Shown here in pieces: positions 46,001 through 48,878 of a stretch of DNA of 64,000 nt. The notes under the pieces are model-generated. The model was not told where the DNA came from. It did no database searches and saw nothing but the letters and a program-made list of their open reading frames with translations. The DNA comes from Elgaria multicarinata webbii. Taxonomy: Eukaryota; Chordata; Lepidosauria; Squamata; Anguidae. The stretch covers positions 23,166,740-23,230,739 of the forward strand of contig NC_086175.1 of assembly GCF_023053635.1 (NCBI RefSeq), read 5' to 3'. How positions within the stretch are numbered: the stretch's first letter is position 1; each line of letters starts with the position of its first letter. A program made the translations under genes and the position numbers.

Positions 46001-46863
46001 CGTTCAATCAGAAGCTGGCAGGCCAGAGGGGGACATCCTGTGGGCCAGAGCTGATCCATGGGCCAGAGGTTCCCCATTCCTGACTTAGATGAACAGCCAT
46101 ATTGAACTCTGTGGATTGTGGCCACCTGGTTGGGAATCATTGGATGCAGTCAGAGTTTGGGTTCTTCTTACATTAGAGGAATCCCAGGCATTGAGTGTCC
46201 TTTGTAAACTGAGTAAAATTTAGAACAATATCCTTTCATATGAAATGCAACATTGATGATTTGTTGCCACTGAAACGCAGATGTTTCCATTTGAGCACTT
46301 ACCTGAAACGTTCAGCAGATGAAGTGGTGGCCTAATGGACTGGCCCAATGGCACCTCTATTTAAAGAATTTTTTTCAGGGGATCCACAGGGGATCACCCC
46401 ACCCCACGCCTCTTTTCACATGTATGTGCGTACTCATCACAACTGATTCCCCACAAGCAATGTAGCATTGATTGTCTGGTAGTGGCGAAGAAGAGGAAGT
46501 CCACATGGTAACAAAGATGTACAGGACCTACAACACAACAGAGTAAATTTTGAGGGGTACAATTTCATGCATTTCTAGTTGTGCATTAAGGCACTGACCC
46601 AGAAGCATAGAAAATCCCTGTGTTGGCAGCCTTAGTTAAAGACGATCAAAATTCTCTGGACATTAGGAAGTACTTTCTAAATCTAAGAATGCTAGAGTAC
46701 TGGAACAAGTGATATAGGGGAGTGGAAGAATCTCTCTCACTGCGTATCTTTAAAAATGTCGCCATTGTCTTTTTAAATAGGCCTTCAAGATGCAGATACA
46801 ACAAGTACATTAAAAAGCAGCTTGGTCACCGTCACAGACTGGAGCGACTCTTCAGATATATGA
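9833..46863 (+). CDS. DZIP1: DZIP1, DAZ-interacting zinc finger protein 1 (18 coding exons, complete)
   Basis: Coding exons: 9833-10300, 14794-14878, 20571-20695, 22700-22861, 23852-23989, 24773-24835, 28591-28731, 29990-30041, 30237-30293, 33644-33703, 35340-35485, 36849-37041, 38335-38464, 39159-39212, 41135-41334, 42580-42707, 44735-44918, 46781-46863. All junctions are GT/AG and phases match throughout, giving 822 residues against about 867 in human. Domains: DZIP1 N-terminal domain (about 12-125), C2H2 finger C157/C160/H173/H178, coiled coil (about 185-395), conserved LEPIEEL block near 440, GIPSDHL block near 505, acidic serine-rich tail ending DWSDSSDI. In vertebrates DZIP1 (zebrafish iguana) acts at the basal body in ciliogenesis and Hedgehog signalling. 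The ATG at 9833 begins the conserved N-terminus; the longer mammalian leader is not seen. DZIP1L is disfavoured because CLDN10, not CLDN18, is adjacent. Confidence 0.95.
10301..10321 (+). repeat. GTAG microsatellite at the exon 1 splice donor
   Basis: Four to five GTAG/GTGG units start exactly at the exon-intron border, so GT dinucleotides recur every 4 nt at 10301, 10305, 10309, 10313 and 10317. Confidence 0.9.
10461..10567. mobile_element. Hairpin MITE in DZIP1 intron 1
   Basis: The left arm GGCTGAGTTCGGACAACTCG mirrors the right arm CGTGTCGTCCGAACTCAGCC. The arms extend to about 30 bp (CTAATCAACA facing TTGATTAG) around a C-rich loop. Confidence 0.7.
11308..11412. mobile_element. hAT-like MITE (squamate ACTACAACTCCC type)
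   Basis: CCAGATGTTTTGGACTTCAT...CCAGCATGGTCAGTGGTCA...AAGTCCCAAACATCT is the inverted-arm arrangement shared with the copies at 20781, 36514, 42238, 44548, 45767 and 59033. Confidence 0.6.
11643..11773. mobile_element. Palindromic MITE, CTACAC terminus
   Basis: GGGCCAATCTACACCA on the left faces AGTGTAGATCCTGCCC on the right. The interior has TATAACACTTTTAAAACG and partly complementary AACCCTTATAAACCG. Confidence 0.55.
13835..14066. mobile_element. Nested pair of hairpin MITEs
   Basis: The outer arms run GTTCAGAAGACACCTTAAAC / GTTTAAGGTGTCTTCTGAAC and continue through CATGGCTTTAACCAC to GCAGAAAGC / GCTTTCTGG. Between them lies a second, shorter copy of the same palindrome (about 13884-14008) with the same AGAAGACACCTTAAACC termini. 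An element of one family has inserted into the loop of another of the same family. Confidence 0.75.
14794..14878 (+). CDS. DZIP1: DZIP1 coding exon 2 (C2H2 zinc finger)
   Basis: Encodes [19 protein letters not shown] followed by RRH, a complete C-x2-C-x12-H-x4-H finger (C157, C160, H173, H178). The acceptor is TTTTGCAG and the exon ends in phase 1 before GTGAGT. This finger is the defining single C2H2 of the DZIP1/DZIP1L family. Confidence 0.95.
15316..15357. repeat. TA/CA microsatellite
   Basis: Alternating TATACATATACATATAC passes into eleven CA repeats. It lies in DZIP1 intron 2. Confidence 0.9.
16039..16278 (+). mobile_element. Sauria-type tRNA-derived SINE
   Basis: Begins TGGTGTAGTGGCTAAGG (A-box region), has a B-box GGTTCTAGTCC, then the conserved CCTACCTCACAGGG and GGATAAAATGGAGAGG body and GGTGGGATATAAATGC tail. 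It ends in an A-rich TAAA repeat. This family is diagnostic of squamates. Confidence 0.9.
16346..18020 (-). mobile_element. L2-clade LINE, 5'-truncated, long open reverse-transcriptase frame
   Basis: Minus-strand insertion in DZIP1 intron 2. About 470 codons of element sequence, ending at the stop at 16576, are open without interruption. They contain [25 protein letters not shown] (motif A with its catalytic Asp), [14 protein letters not shown] (motif B), [11 protein letters not shown] (YADD, motif C) and [16 protein letters not shown]. The 3' end is a short tail plus an ATT repeat at 16346-16375. The upstream endonuclease half is absent because the copy is 5' truncated; the first residues of the open frame (upstream of about 18020) are host intron. 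The undamaged frame implies a recent insertion. It cannot mobilise itself without the missing half. Confidence 0.93.
18611..18640. repeat. CA microsatellite
   Basis: About 15 consecutive AC/CA units directly abutting the L2 tail at 18641. Confidence 0.9.
18641..18695 (-). mobile_element. Short L2 LINE 3' tail
   Basis: TTATTTATTTATATAGCACC followed by ATCAGTGTACA matches the 3' terminus of the long L2 copy at 16346, truncated after about 50 bp. Confidence 0.7.
19397..19550 (+). mobile_element. LINE 3' UTR fragment
   Basis: TTGTATTGGTTTTATATGC...CCCGCCTCGATCCAGAGG...GGCGGGTAATAAATAAA followed by an ATT repeat is the usual 3' end of an L2-type LINE in sense orientation. Confidence 0.6.
19618..19670 (-). 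mobile_element. L2-type LINE 3' terminus, truncated
   Basis: TATTTATTACATTTCTATAC and CGCCCAATAGCCGAAGCTCT match the tail family seen at 4672, 28801 and 40499. It stops after about 50 bp. Confidence 0.75.
20045..20355. mobile_element. Palindromic DNA transposon remnant, about 310 bp
   Basis: The termini are inverted: TTAGGGTGACCATAT and ATATGGTCACCCTAA. The arms continue over most of the element with GAGGACA...CCCTGCATCTTTAACAG facing its complement, and a central CCTGCAGCTTTAACTGTTGT block. Flanking TTGAA on both sides may be a 5-bp target duplication. It lies in DZIP1 intron 2. Confidence 0.75.
20571..20695 (+). CDS. DZIP1: DZIP1 coding exon 3 (coiled coil)
   Basis: Encodes residues 185-226: [20 protein letters not shown] and [16 protein letters not shown], a heptad-rich helix right after the finger. 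The first codon is split (G|AA) with exon 2; the exon ends in phase 0. Confidence 0.95.
20781..20893. mobile_element. hAT-like MITE (ACTACAACTCCC type)
   Basis: CCAGCCTTCCCCAACCTGGT at the left, a CCAGCATGGCCAGTGGTCAG centre and GGGAGCTGTAGCCCAGAAGG at the right. The family and inverted-arm order match the intact copy at 40113. Confidence 0.7.
20895..21480 (-). mobile_element. CR1/jockey-like LINE 3' region
   Basis: The minus strand encodes [20 protein letters not shown] followed by [20 protein letters not shown], the region downstream of the reverse-transcriptase core. The element continues into a 3' UTR containing the CTGTTCACACAGCAGCC stretch. A second member is at 56663-57105. It is 5' truncated with a decayed frame. 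Confidence 0.8.
22008..22281. mobile_element. MITE-like GC-rich palindromic element
   Basis: Starts GGGCATGTCTGCACC, has CTATATCCCGGGG facing CCCCGGGATATAG at 22028/22119, and ends near GCAGTCCGTGCCC. The CCCGGG palindromes and GACACACAGGGGATCC centre link it to 4505 and 6057. The boundaries are uncertain. Confidence 0.45.
22700..22861 (+). CDS. DZIP1: DZIP1 coding exon 4 (coiled coil)
   Basis: Encodes residues 227-280 including [19 protein letters not shown] and [17 protein letters not shown], nearly identical to the mammalian segment. It is 162 nt in phase 0, with acceptor TTTCAG and donor GTAAGT. Confidence 0.97.
23643..23727 (+). repeat. Short CAATCCTGTGCACA-type interspersed repeat (one of about 11)
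   Basis: This common lizard repeat runs GCAATCCTGTGCACATTTTC...AGTAAGCCCCATTGAAC...ATTTACTTCTGAGTAGACA and often closes with ATAGGATTG, making its ends inverted. Other recognisable copies, in either orientation, are at 3081-3153, 6535-6628, 7254-7325, 7899-7978, 8548-8618, 25062-25130, 32004-32090, 49222-49300, 49359-49430 and 51213-51287. Confidence 0.7.
23852..23989 (+). CDS. DZIP1: DZIP1 coding exon 5
   Basis: Encodes residues 281-326 ([20 protein letters not shown], then [11 protein letters not shown]). It is 138 nt with both ends in phase 0, and continues the coiled coil. Confidence 0.95.
24773..24835 (+). CDS. DZIP1: DZIP1 coding exon 6
   Basis: A small 63-nt exon for residues 327-347, [20 protein letters not shown] plus Q; human DZIP1 has ESKWTARVQAIHQEHKKEKG at this place. 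Both ends are in phase 0. Confidence 0.93.
25501..25672 (+). mobile_element. tRNA-derived SINE, CATAGCTCAG family
   Basis: GGGACCAAAGCTCAGTGC, TTTGCATGCAGAAGGTC and TTCAGTCCCCAACATCTCCA form the tRNA-like head; GGGCTTGATGGGCCAATGAT and CAGACTCAGTTTAAGGCA form the 3' body. Another copy is split at 62069-63030. Confidence 0.7.
26132..26381. mobile_element. MITE-like element, 250 bp
   Basis: The left GGCCCCGTTCACAGGTAAC faces the right GATTACATGTGAACTGGGTC. The interior is partly complementary (CTGCTGTTTTGAATA facing TATTCAAAACAGCAATGG). Confidence 0.6.
26573..26612. repeat. ATT/ACT trinucleotide repeat
   Basis: ATTATTATTATTACTACTAT changing into ACTACTACTACTA; a compound microsatellite in DZIP1 intron 6. 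Confidence 0.9.
27035..27122. mobile_element. hAT-like MITE, partial
   Basis: AATTCTAGTCCAACACATCT and GGAGGGCACCAGGTTGGGGA form the right half of the family whose intact copy is at 40113. Confidence 0.55.
27341..28299 (+). mobile_element. CR1 LINE, 5'-truncated, near-complete 3' kilobase
   Basis: Opens inside reverse-transcriptase motif B (GPVLF-like, then [10 protein letters not shown]) and carries [10 protein letters not shown] (motif C, ADD) and later [32 protein letters not shown] and [15 protein letters not shown]. It ends in the CR1 hallmark CTATTCTATGATTCTATGAT. The frame is broken once near 27620 but is otherwise well preserved, so the copy is fairly young. It lies in DZIP1 intron 6. 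Confidence 0.93.
28591..28731 (+). CDS. DZIP1: DZIP1 coding exon 7
   Basis: Encodes residues 348-394: [20 protein letters not shown], then [20 protein letters not shown]. The [15 protein letters not shown] stretch is identical to mammalian DZIP1. It is 141 nt in phase 0. Confidence 0.97.
28801..28905 (-). mobile_element. L2-type LINE 3' terminus
   Basis: An ATTT repeat, then TACCGCCCAATAGCCGGAGC and TCTCTGGGCGGTTCACAAAA, as in the copy at 4672. Only the last 70 bp or so of the element are present. Confidence 0.8.
29990..30041 (+). CDS. DZIP1: DZIP1 coding exon 8 (52 nt)
   Basis: Encodes residues 395-411, [17 protein letters not shown], and ends in phase 1 at GATG|GTAAGT. The acceptor is TATTTCAG. 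Confidence 0.8.
30237..30293 (+). CDS. DZIP1: DZIP1 coding exon 9 (57 nt)
   Basis: Encodes [19 protein letters not shown], flanked by a strong pyrimidine tract, CCAG, and GTAAGT. Phase 1 on both sides, so it could be skipped without a frameshift. Confidence 0.75.
31049..31180 (-). mobile_element. LINE 3' tail with TTA microsatellite
   Basis: About 12 TTA units (31049-31086), then AATTACATTTATACTCCGCC and a short L2-like 3' UTR rich in AAAATTAAA. Confidence 0.55.
31755..31890 (-). mobile_element. LINE 3' UTR fragment
   Basis: AGATTTCTAGCCCAGTCCAT, GATGAAGGCTCAGGGCAGG, and an A-rich AAAACCTATAAAC stretch resemble the antisense 3' end of an L2-type LINE. Confidence 0.5.
32330..33165 (+). mobile_element. 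Old L2-clade LINE fragment
   Basis: At about 33070-33160 the + strand reads [20 protein letters not shown], then LLLKK, the segment before the reverse-transcriptase core of L2 elements (compare [14 protein letters not shown] in the 16346 copy). The preceding 700 bp, without host features, may be the same decayed copy. A 25-bp near-duplicate, GAATGAATTTTCAGAAAGTA, sits at 32917 and 32943. Confidence 0.5.
33644..33703 (+). CDS. DZIP1: DZIP1 coding exon 10 (60 nt)
   Basis: Encodes [20 protein letters not shown]; human DZIP1 has EQAFSSHILEPIEELSEEEK here. Phase 1 on both sides. Confidence 0.93.
34465..34770. mobile_element. 276-bp insertion with 15-bp target duplication and long inverted repeat
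   Basis: CCCTCTTCTTCGCCC occurs at 34465-34479 and again at 34756-34770. Removing the intervening sequence restores a continuous pyrimidine-rich stretch. The insert (34480-34755) has 57-bp inverted arms at 34480-34536 and 34640-34696 with about three mismatches (TAAATAACAAATAATATTTA facing its complement), a 103-bp loop, and a 59-bp asymmetric right end. A 15-bp duplication is long for a DNA transposon and fits LINE-type target-primed insertion. Family unknown. Confidence 0.75.
35340..35485 (+). CDS. DZIP1: DZIP1 coding exon 11
   Basis: Encodes residues 451-499, ending [20 protein letters not shown] plus GIKS, matching the conserved mammalian [14 protein letters not shown] block. Phase 1 in, phase 0 out. 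Confidence 0.95.
36514..36632. mobile_element. hAT-like MITE
   Basis: AGATCTCCAGATGTTTTGG on the left and CAAAACATCTGGAGATCT on the right are inverted copies; AGCCATGCTGGCAGGGGC lies in the centre. Confidence 0.7.
36849..37041 (+). CDS. DZIP1: DZIP1 coding exon 12
   Basis: Encodes residues 500-563 with [19 protein letters not shown] and [17 protein letters not shown], close to human GIPSDHLSRVLRSVESARQ. It ends in phase 1 at a weak donor, GAAG|GTGCAA. Confidence 0.95.
37905..38160 (-). mobile_element. LINE 3' region fragment
   Basis: AGCGCTCATGGTGGCTTACA followed by A-rich AAAAATGAAAACAG and GGGTCTTCACCGGGTGTTGA resembles the antisense 3' part of an L2-type LINE (compare GATTTTCATCTGGTGTCGGA at 4900). 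The frame is decayed. Confidence 0.5.
38335..38464 (+). CDS. DZIP1: DZIP1 coding exon 13
   Basis: Encodes [20 protein letters not shown], then [20 protein letters not shown], a basic and serine-rich linker. The acceptor is TTCCAG, the donor AA|GTAAGA, phase 1 in and phase 2 out. It is poorly conserved, but phase agreement on both sides supports it. Confidence 0.85.
38731..39050 (-). mobile_element. L2 LINE 3' end interrupted by a Sauria SINE
   Basis: TTATGTATATAGTACCATCA and ATGTACATGG match the L2 terminus at 16346; after the SINE the sequence resumes with GGTGCTGCTGCTGTACA. The duplicated ATGTACATGG before the SINE may relate to the insertion. Confidence 0.55.
38777..39020 (+). mobile_element. 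Sauria-type SINE
   Basis: GGGGAGCCAGTGTGGTGTAG head, GGTTCTAGTCCCCACTCAGC B-box region, ACCTACCTCACAGGGTTGTT body and GGTGGGATATAAAAGCAATA tail, ending in an ATA repeat. It is nested in an L2 tail. Confidence 0.93.
39159..39212 (+). CDS. DZIP1: DZIP1 coding exon 14 (54 nt)
   Basis: Encodes [18 protein letters not shown] with split codons at both borders (phase 2 in, phase 2 out), after a strong polypyrimidine tract and CCCCCAG. The donor is AC|GTAAGT. It is a symmetric exon. Confidence 0.8.
40105..40250. mobile_element. Near-perfect hAT-type hairpin MITE with 8-bp target duplication
   Basis: The element at 40113-40242 is a 130-bp palindrome with arms of about 62 bp: CAGCCTTCCTCAACTTGGGG against CCCCAGGTTGAGGAAGGCTG, meeting at CCAGCCA|GT|TGGCTGG. 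GTTTAGAG is repeated directly on both sides (40105-40112 and 40243-40250). An 8-bp duplication and CAG termini are hallmarks of hAT transposons. The near identity of the arms suggests a recent copy of the family whose older members are scattered through the window. Confidence 0.93.
40499..40725. mobile_element. Inverted pair of L2-type LINE 3' ends
   Basis: 40499-40566 carries the antisense tail (TACAGCCCAATAGCCGAAGC, TCTCTGGGCGGTTCACAAAA). 40570-40725 carries a sense-strand tail ending GCTCAGAGAGCTTCGGCTAT. The two face each other and could pair in RNA. Confidence 0.7.
41135..41334 (+). CDS. DZIP1: DZIP1 coding exon 15 (acidic Ser-rich region)
   Basis: Encodes [20 protein letters not shown] and [20 protein letters not shown], the acidic serine-rich C-terminal region. 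Phase 2 in, phase 1 out at AAAA|GTATGG. The open frame continues past the donor by chance. Confidence 0.92.
42238..42365. mobile_element. hAT-like MITE
   Basis: CTCCAGATGTTTTGGACTAC at the left, a GTCATGCTGGCTAAAGCTGA centre and CAGAGCACCAGGTTGGGAAA at the right. Degraded member of the 40113 family. Confidence 0.6.
42580..42707 (+). CDS. DZIP1: DZIP1 coding exon 16
   Basis: Encodes [20 protein letters not shown] and [18 protein letters not shown] (through residue 734). The first codon is shared with exon 15 (A|GC); the exon ends in phase 0. Confidence 0.92.
43396..43715 (+). mobile_element. CATAGCTCAG-family SINE, diverged
   Basis: GAACATCTGTTTTGCATGCA, GATCCCAGGTTCAGCCCTTG and GGCATCTCCAGTTAAAAAGA form the head and middle (to about 43527). 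The 3' part, ACTGGGCCAGACGGAATAAT and GGTATAAGGCAGCTTTT, follows about 110 bp later, so an insertion or rearrangement separates them. Confidence 0.55.
43789..44012 (+). mobile_element. Sauria-type SINE
   Basis: GGTGTGGCTAAGGTGTTCGA, GGTTCTAGTCCCCACTCGGC, CCTACCTCACAGGG and GGGATATAAATGCAAATAAA appear in the family order. It lies in DZIP1 intron 16. Confidence 0.92.
44456..44490. repeat. AAT trinucleotide repeat
   Basis: About 11 AAT units with one AAC interruption. Confidence 0.9.
44548..44672. mobile_element. hAT-like MITE, degraded
   Basis: GGGCGGAGAAGAGGTGGCCT, TTGGTCATGCTGACTGGCAC and CCAGAGAGCCACAGATTCC follow the family order of the copy at 59033. Confidence 0.55.
44735..44918 (+). 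CDS. DZIP1: DZIP1 coding exon 17
   Basis: Encodes [20 protein letters not shown], then [13 protein letters not shown]; the acidic DWD(I/L)SSLE motif is conserved near the DZIP1 C-terminus. It ends in phase 1 at GAAG|GTATAT. Confidence 0.95.
45105..45330 (-). mobile_element. L2-type LINE 3' fragment
   Basis: A-rich TACAAAGTATCAATAAAATA and AAAACCAGAATCTTCCACG, then AATGAAAAGTGGCTTTTCTG, matching the antisense 3' region of the L2 copies elsewhere in the window. Decayed. Confidence 0.45.
45767..45890. mobile_element. hAT-like MITE
   Basis: GCTGCCTTCCAGATCTTTTG, an ACTCCCATCAGCCCCTGCCA centre, and GGGCACCAGGTTGAGGACAG at the right end; inverted arms as at 40113. Confidence 0.65.
46781..46863 (+). 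CDS. DZIP1: DZIP1 coding exon 18 with stop
   Basis: Encodes [20 protein letters not shown], then WSDSSDI and TGA at 46861-46863. The [11 protein letters not shown] ending is characteristic of DZIP1. The acceptor is TTAAATAG and the first codon is shared with exon 17. Confidence 0.95.
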
Positions 46864-47180
46864 TTGTTGTCTTTGGAATGAGGTTTTATCTACAACGATC
46901 TGATTTCTGTTCATTTTTCTTGCTGTGCATTAACAACGAACTTTTGTTTACAAAACTCTGGTGTCTTTTTAGTTTCCCGTTGATATAATGCAGGACTGTT
47001 ATAAATGCTTCCAGCTAGCTCTCCAATTTCAGGGAATAAGTGATTCTCAATTAACAGTATTAACTGAACCACTATTAAGTAATGAAGAAAAATAAAATTT
47101 AAAAAACCAACAACCTTTATACTAAACTTTATATAAAAAAAAGTGAACATCTTAAATAAATTATTTATTTTCTTGCAAAT
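46864..47180 (+). terminator. DZIP1: DZIP1 3' UTR with poly(A) signals
   Basis: AATAAA hexamers at 47091-47096 and 47155-47160 follow the stop codon by about 230 and 290 nt. The cleavage site is not visible but should lie 10-30 nt beyond one of them. Confidence 0.6.
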
Positions 47181-47472
47181 GTTACTTTCTTCCTTCACCA
47201 AATGTACAGAAAATGGCAAAGGTTGGAAGACATTGGCATCATTTTGAGCAGTGGGTTCTCTGGGGCACTTGCAGCCTTTCCCCGAGGGAGGAGGAATTGG
47301 CTTTGTGGGAGGGCACCCCCCCTCCCTGCTGAGTTCTCCTCACTTTACAAATTCTACGTATTTGGGCCACACTGTCAGCATAATATTATTAGGGGCGTTC
47401 TAAAGTCCTGCAAGCACTACTTTGGGCCTTGTTGAAACAGCCGCACTACTTCTGCTAAGCATAAACAGCTAA

Positions 47473-47596
47473 GGCCTTAGCTAGCCCTAAGGTTTATCCC
47501 GGGATTGTCCCTGCCTGCTCCAGGGATATTCTGTGTGTCATGAACAGGGATGACCCCGGGACAATCCCAGGATAAACCTTAGGTCTAGCTAAGGCC
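47473..47596. mobile_element. Hairpin MITE between the two gene tails
   Basis: GGCCTTAGCTAGCCCTAAGG and TTTATCCCGGGATTGTCCC face GGGACAATCCCAGGATAAA and CCTTAGGTCTAGCTAAGGCC. Arms of about 40 bp with few differences make a strong cruciform/hairpin. Confidence 0.85.
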
Positions 47597-47639
47597 AACA
47601 AGTCTTGCAGCACATTAAAGACTTCCACATTCATTATGC

Positions 47640-48370
47640 TAAGCTTTTGCAGCTTACCAACCATGACACGTAGGATTGCCAGCCCCTTGCCTGGATTCCG
47701 TGCTCTACATTACCCTGATGCATCAAAAAGGTCACATTTTTCTTGCTTGCAAGCTACGTTCGACCCTTTTAGGGCTTTGCATCACATCTTTTTGGCGTCC
47801 GCTCATGTTATGGACGCCTTCCCCCCCCCCCCCCCCATTTTTTATTTAGATAATTTTTGGAACACTGTGCCCGACTATGAGTTGCGGTTCCAGGGGACAT
47901 AAATGCCACTACAGACCTCCCAAAGTGGCCCATCCATTATTTTGAGGCTCTGAGAGAAAAAGAAAATTTCCGCCCCTTTGCCTTCTTCCTCCTCTACTGC
48001 TTACTATGGACAGAAGAACTTCAATTTTGCCTTACTGTAGGAAGAGGAAACGCCTTGTCAAACGGGGGGACAAAAGGGTGCAGAAGGCCCTGCCCTTGGA
48101 GCATTTAAATCTACAGGCTCCTTCCGCAGCTGAGGGCATGGTAAAGCAAATCATTAGTGTCTCCACAGAAATTTCACAGAAAGAGAAATTTGAATTGAGT
48201 TGTGTGTGGAGCGGCGGCGGGGTGGGTCCTTCTGAGGATGCATTTCAGACTGTGGGGCCAAAAGCTTTAGGAACCAGTGACTCAAAACAAGGTTTGTTGT
48301 TGCATAGCGTAAACTACTGGGATTCTGCTTCAACTTACTTGACTCAGTCTGTTTTAATGCGTCTTTAAAA
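47640..48370 (+). other. Intergenic stretch with an unassigned open frame
   Basis: Contains a 16-bp C run (47821-47836) and a 120-codon + strand frame at 48006-48368 with no motif I recognise. Composition differs mildly from its flanks. It may be a relic of a repeat or chance; I do not call a gene. Confidence 0.25.
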
Positions 48371-48493
48371 TCGGTTGCAAAATATCAAAGATAGAGCTAC
48401 AACTTTGCTACCAATCTAAAAGCTGGAACCTTCCTGTAGTGTTTCATTCTGCAGGAACATTGATACTATTAGCCGTAACCAATATGACGTGAC

Positions 48494-48499
48494 TTTATT
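48494..48499 (-). terminator. CLDN10: CLDN10 poly(A) signal
   Basis: AATAAA on the minus strand, about 255 nt after the CLDN10 stop codon, the first hexamer downstream of it. Confidence 0.55.
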
Positions 48500-48751
48500 T
48501 GCAAATATATATATATATTTTTACAGAAAGCAAAAATAGCAAATGATTTACAGATATAATTTAGGCATAACATCAGTATAAATCTTAAAACAAGGCATGA
48601 GGAAAATTTACATCAAGAAGGCAAAAGTTCATTTATAAAATATTCTTATTCCTGGTGCTAATGACACCGGTACCTTTCTAAAAATCATTCTGTGACTGAA
48701 GAGCACAAACGTGAATTTTAAAAACATATTGCCTCCTGGAGAACCATCTGG

Positions 48752-48878
48752 CTACACGTAGGCATTTTTGTCAAAGTGCTTTGGGGGCGCTCTGGGCGTT
48801 TTAAACTCTGCTGAGCTGTTGTAGGCCTTCGTTCGAGTAGACATCACAGAAGCAGCTTTGTTGTACATATATCCCATC
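48752..48878 (-). CDS. CLDN10: CLDN10 last coding exon
   Basis: Encodes [20 protein letters not shown] and a tail ending KHFDKNAYV then [16 protein letters not shown] matches mammalian YNGATSVMSSRTK. The terminal YV is a PDZ ligand for ZO proteins. The preceding acceptor is TTTTTTTCAG. Confidence 0.95.

Noticed and set aside
9833-46863. Identification of the + strand gene as DZIP1L
   Set aside because: The adjacent claudin is claudin-10 rather than claudin-18, and segments such as [15 protein letters not shown] and LEPIEEL match DZIP1.
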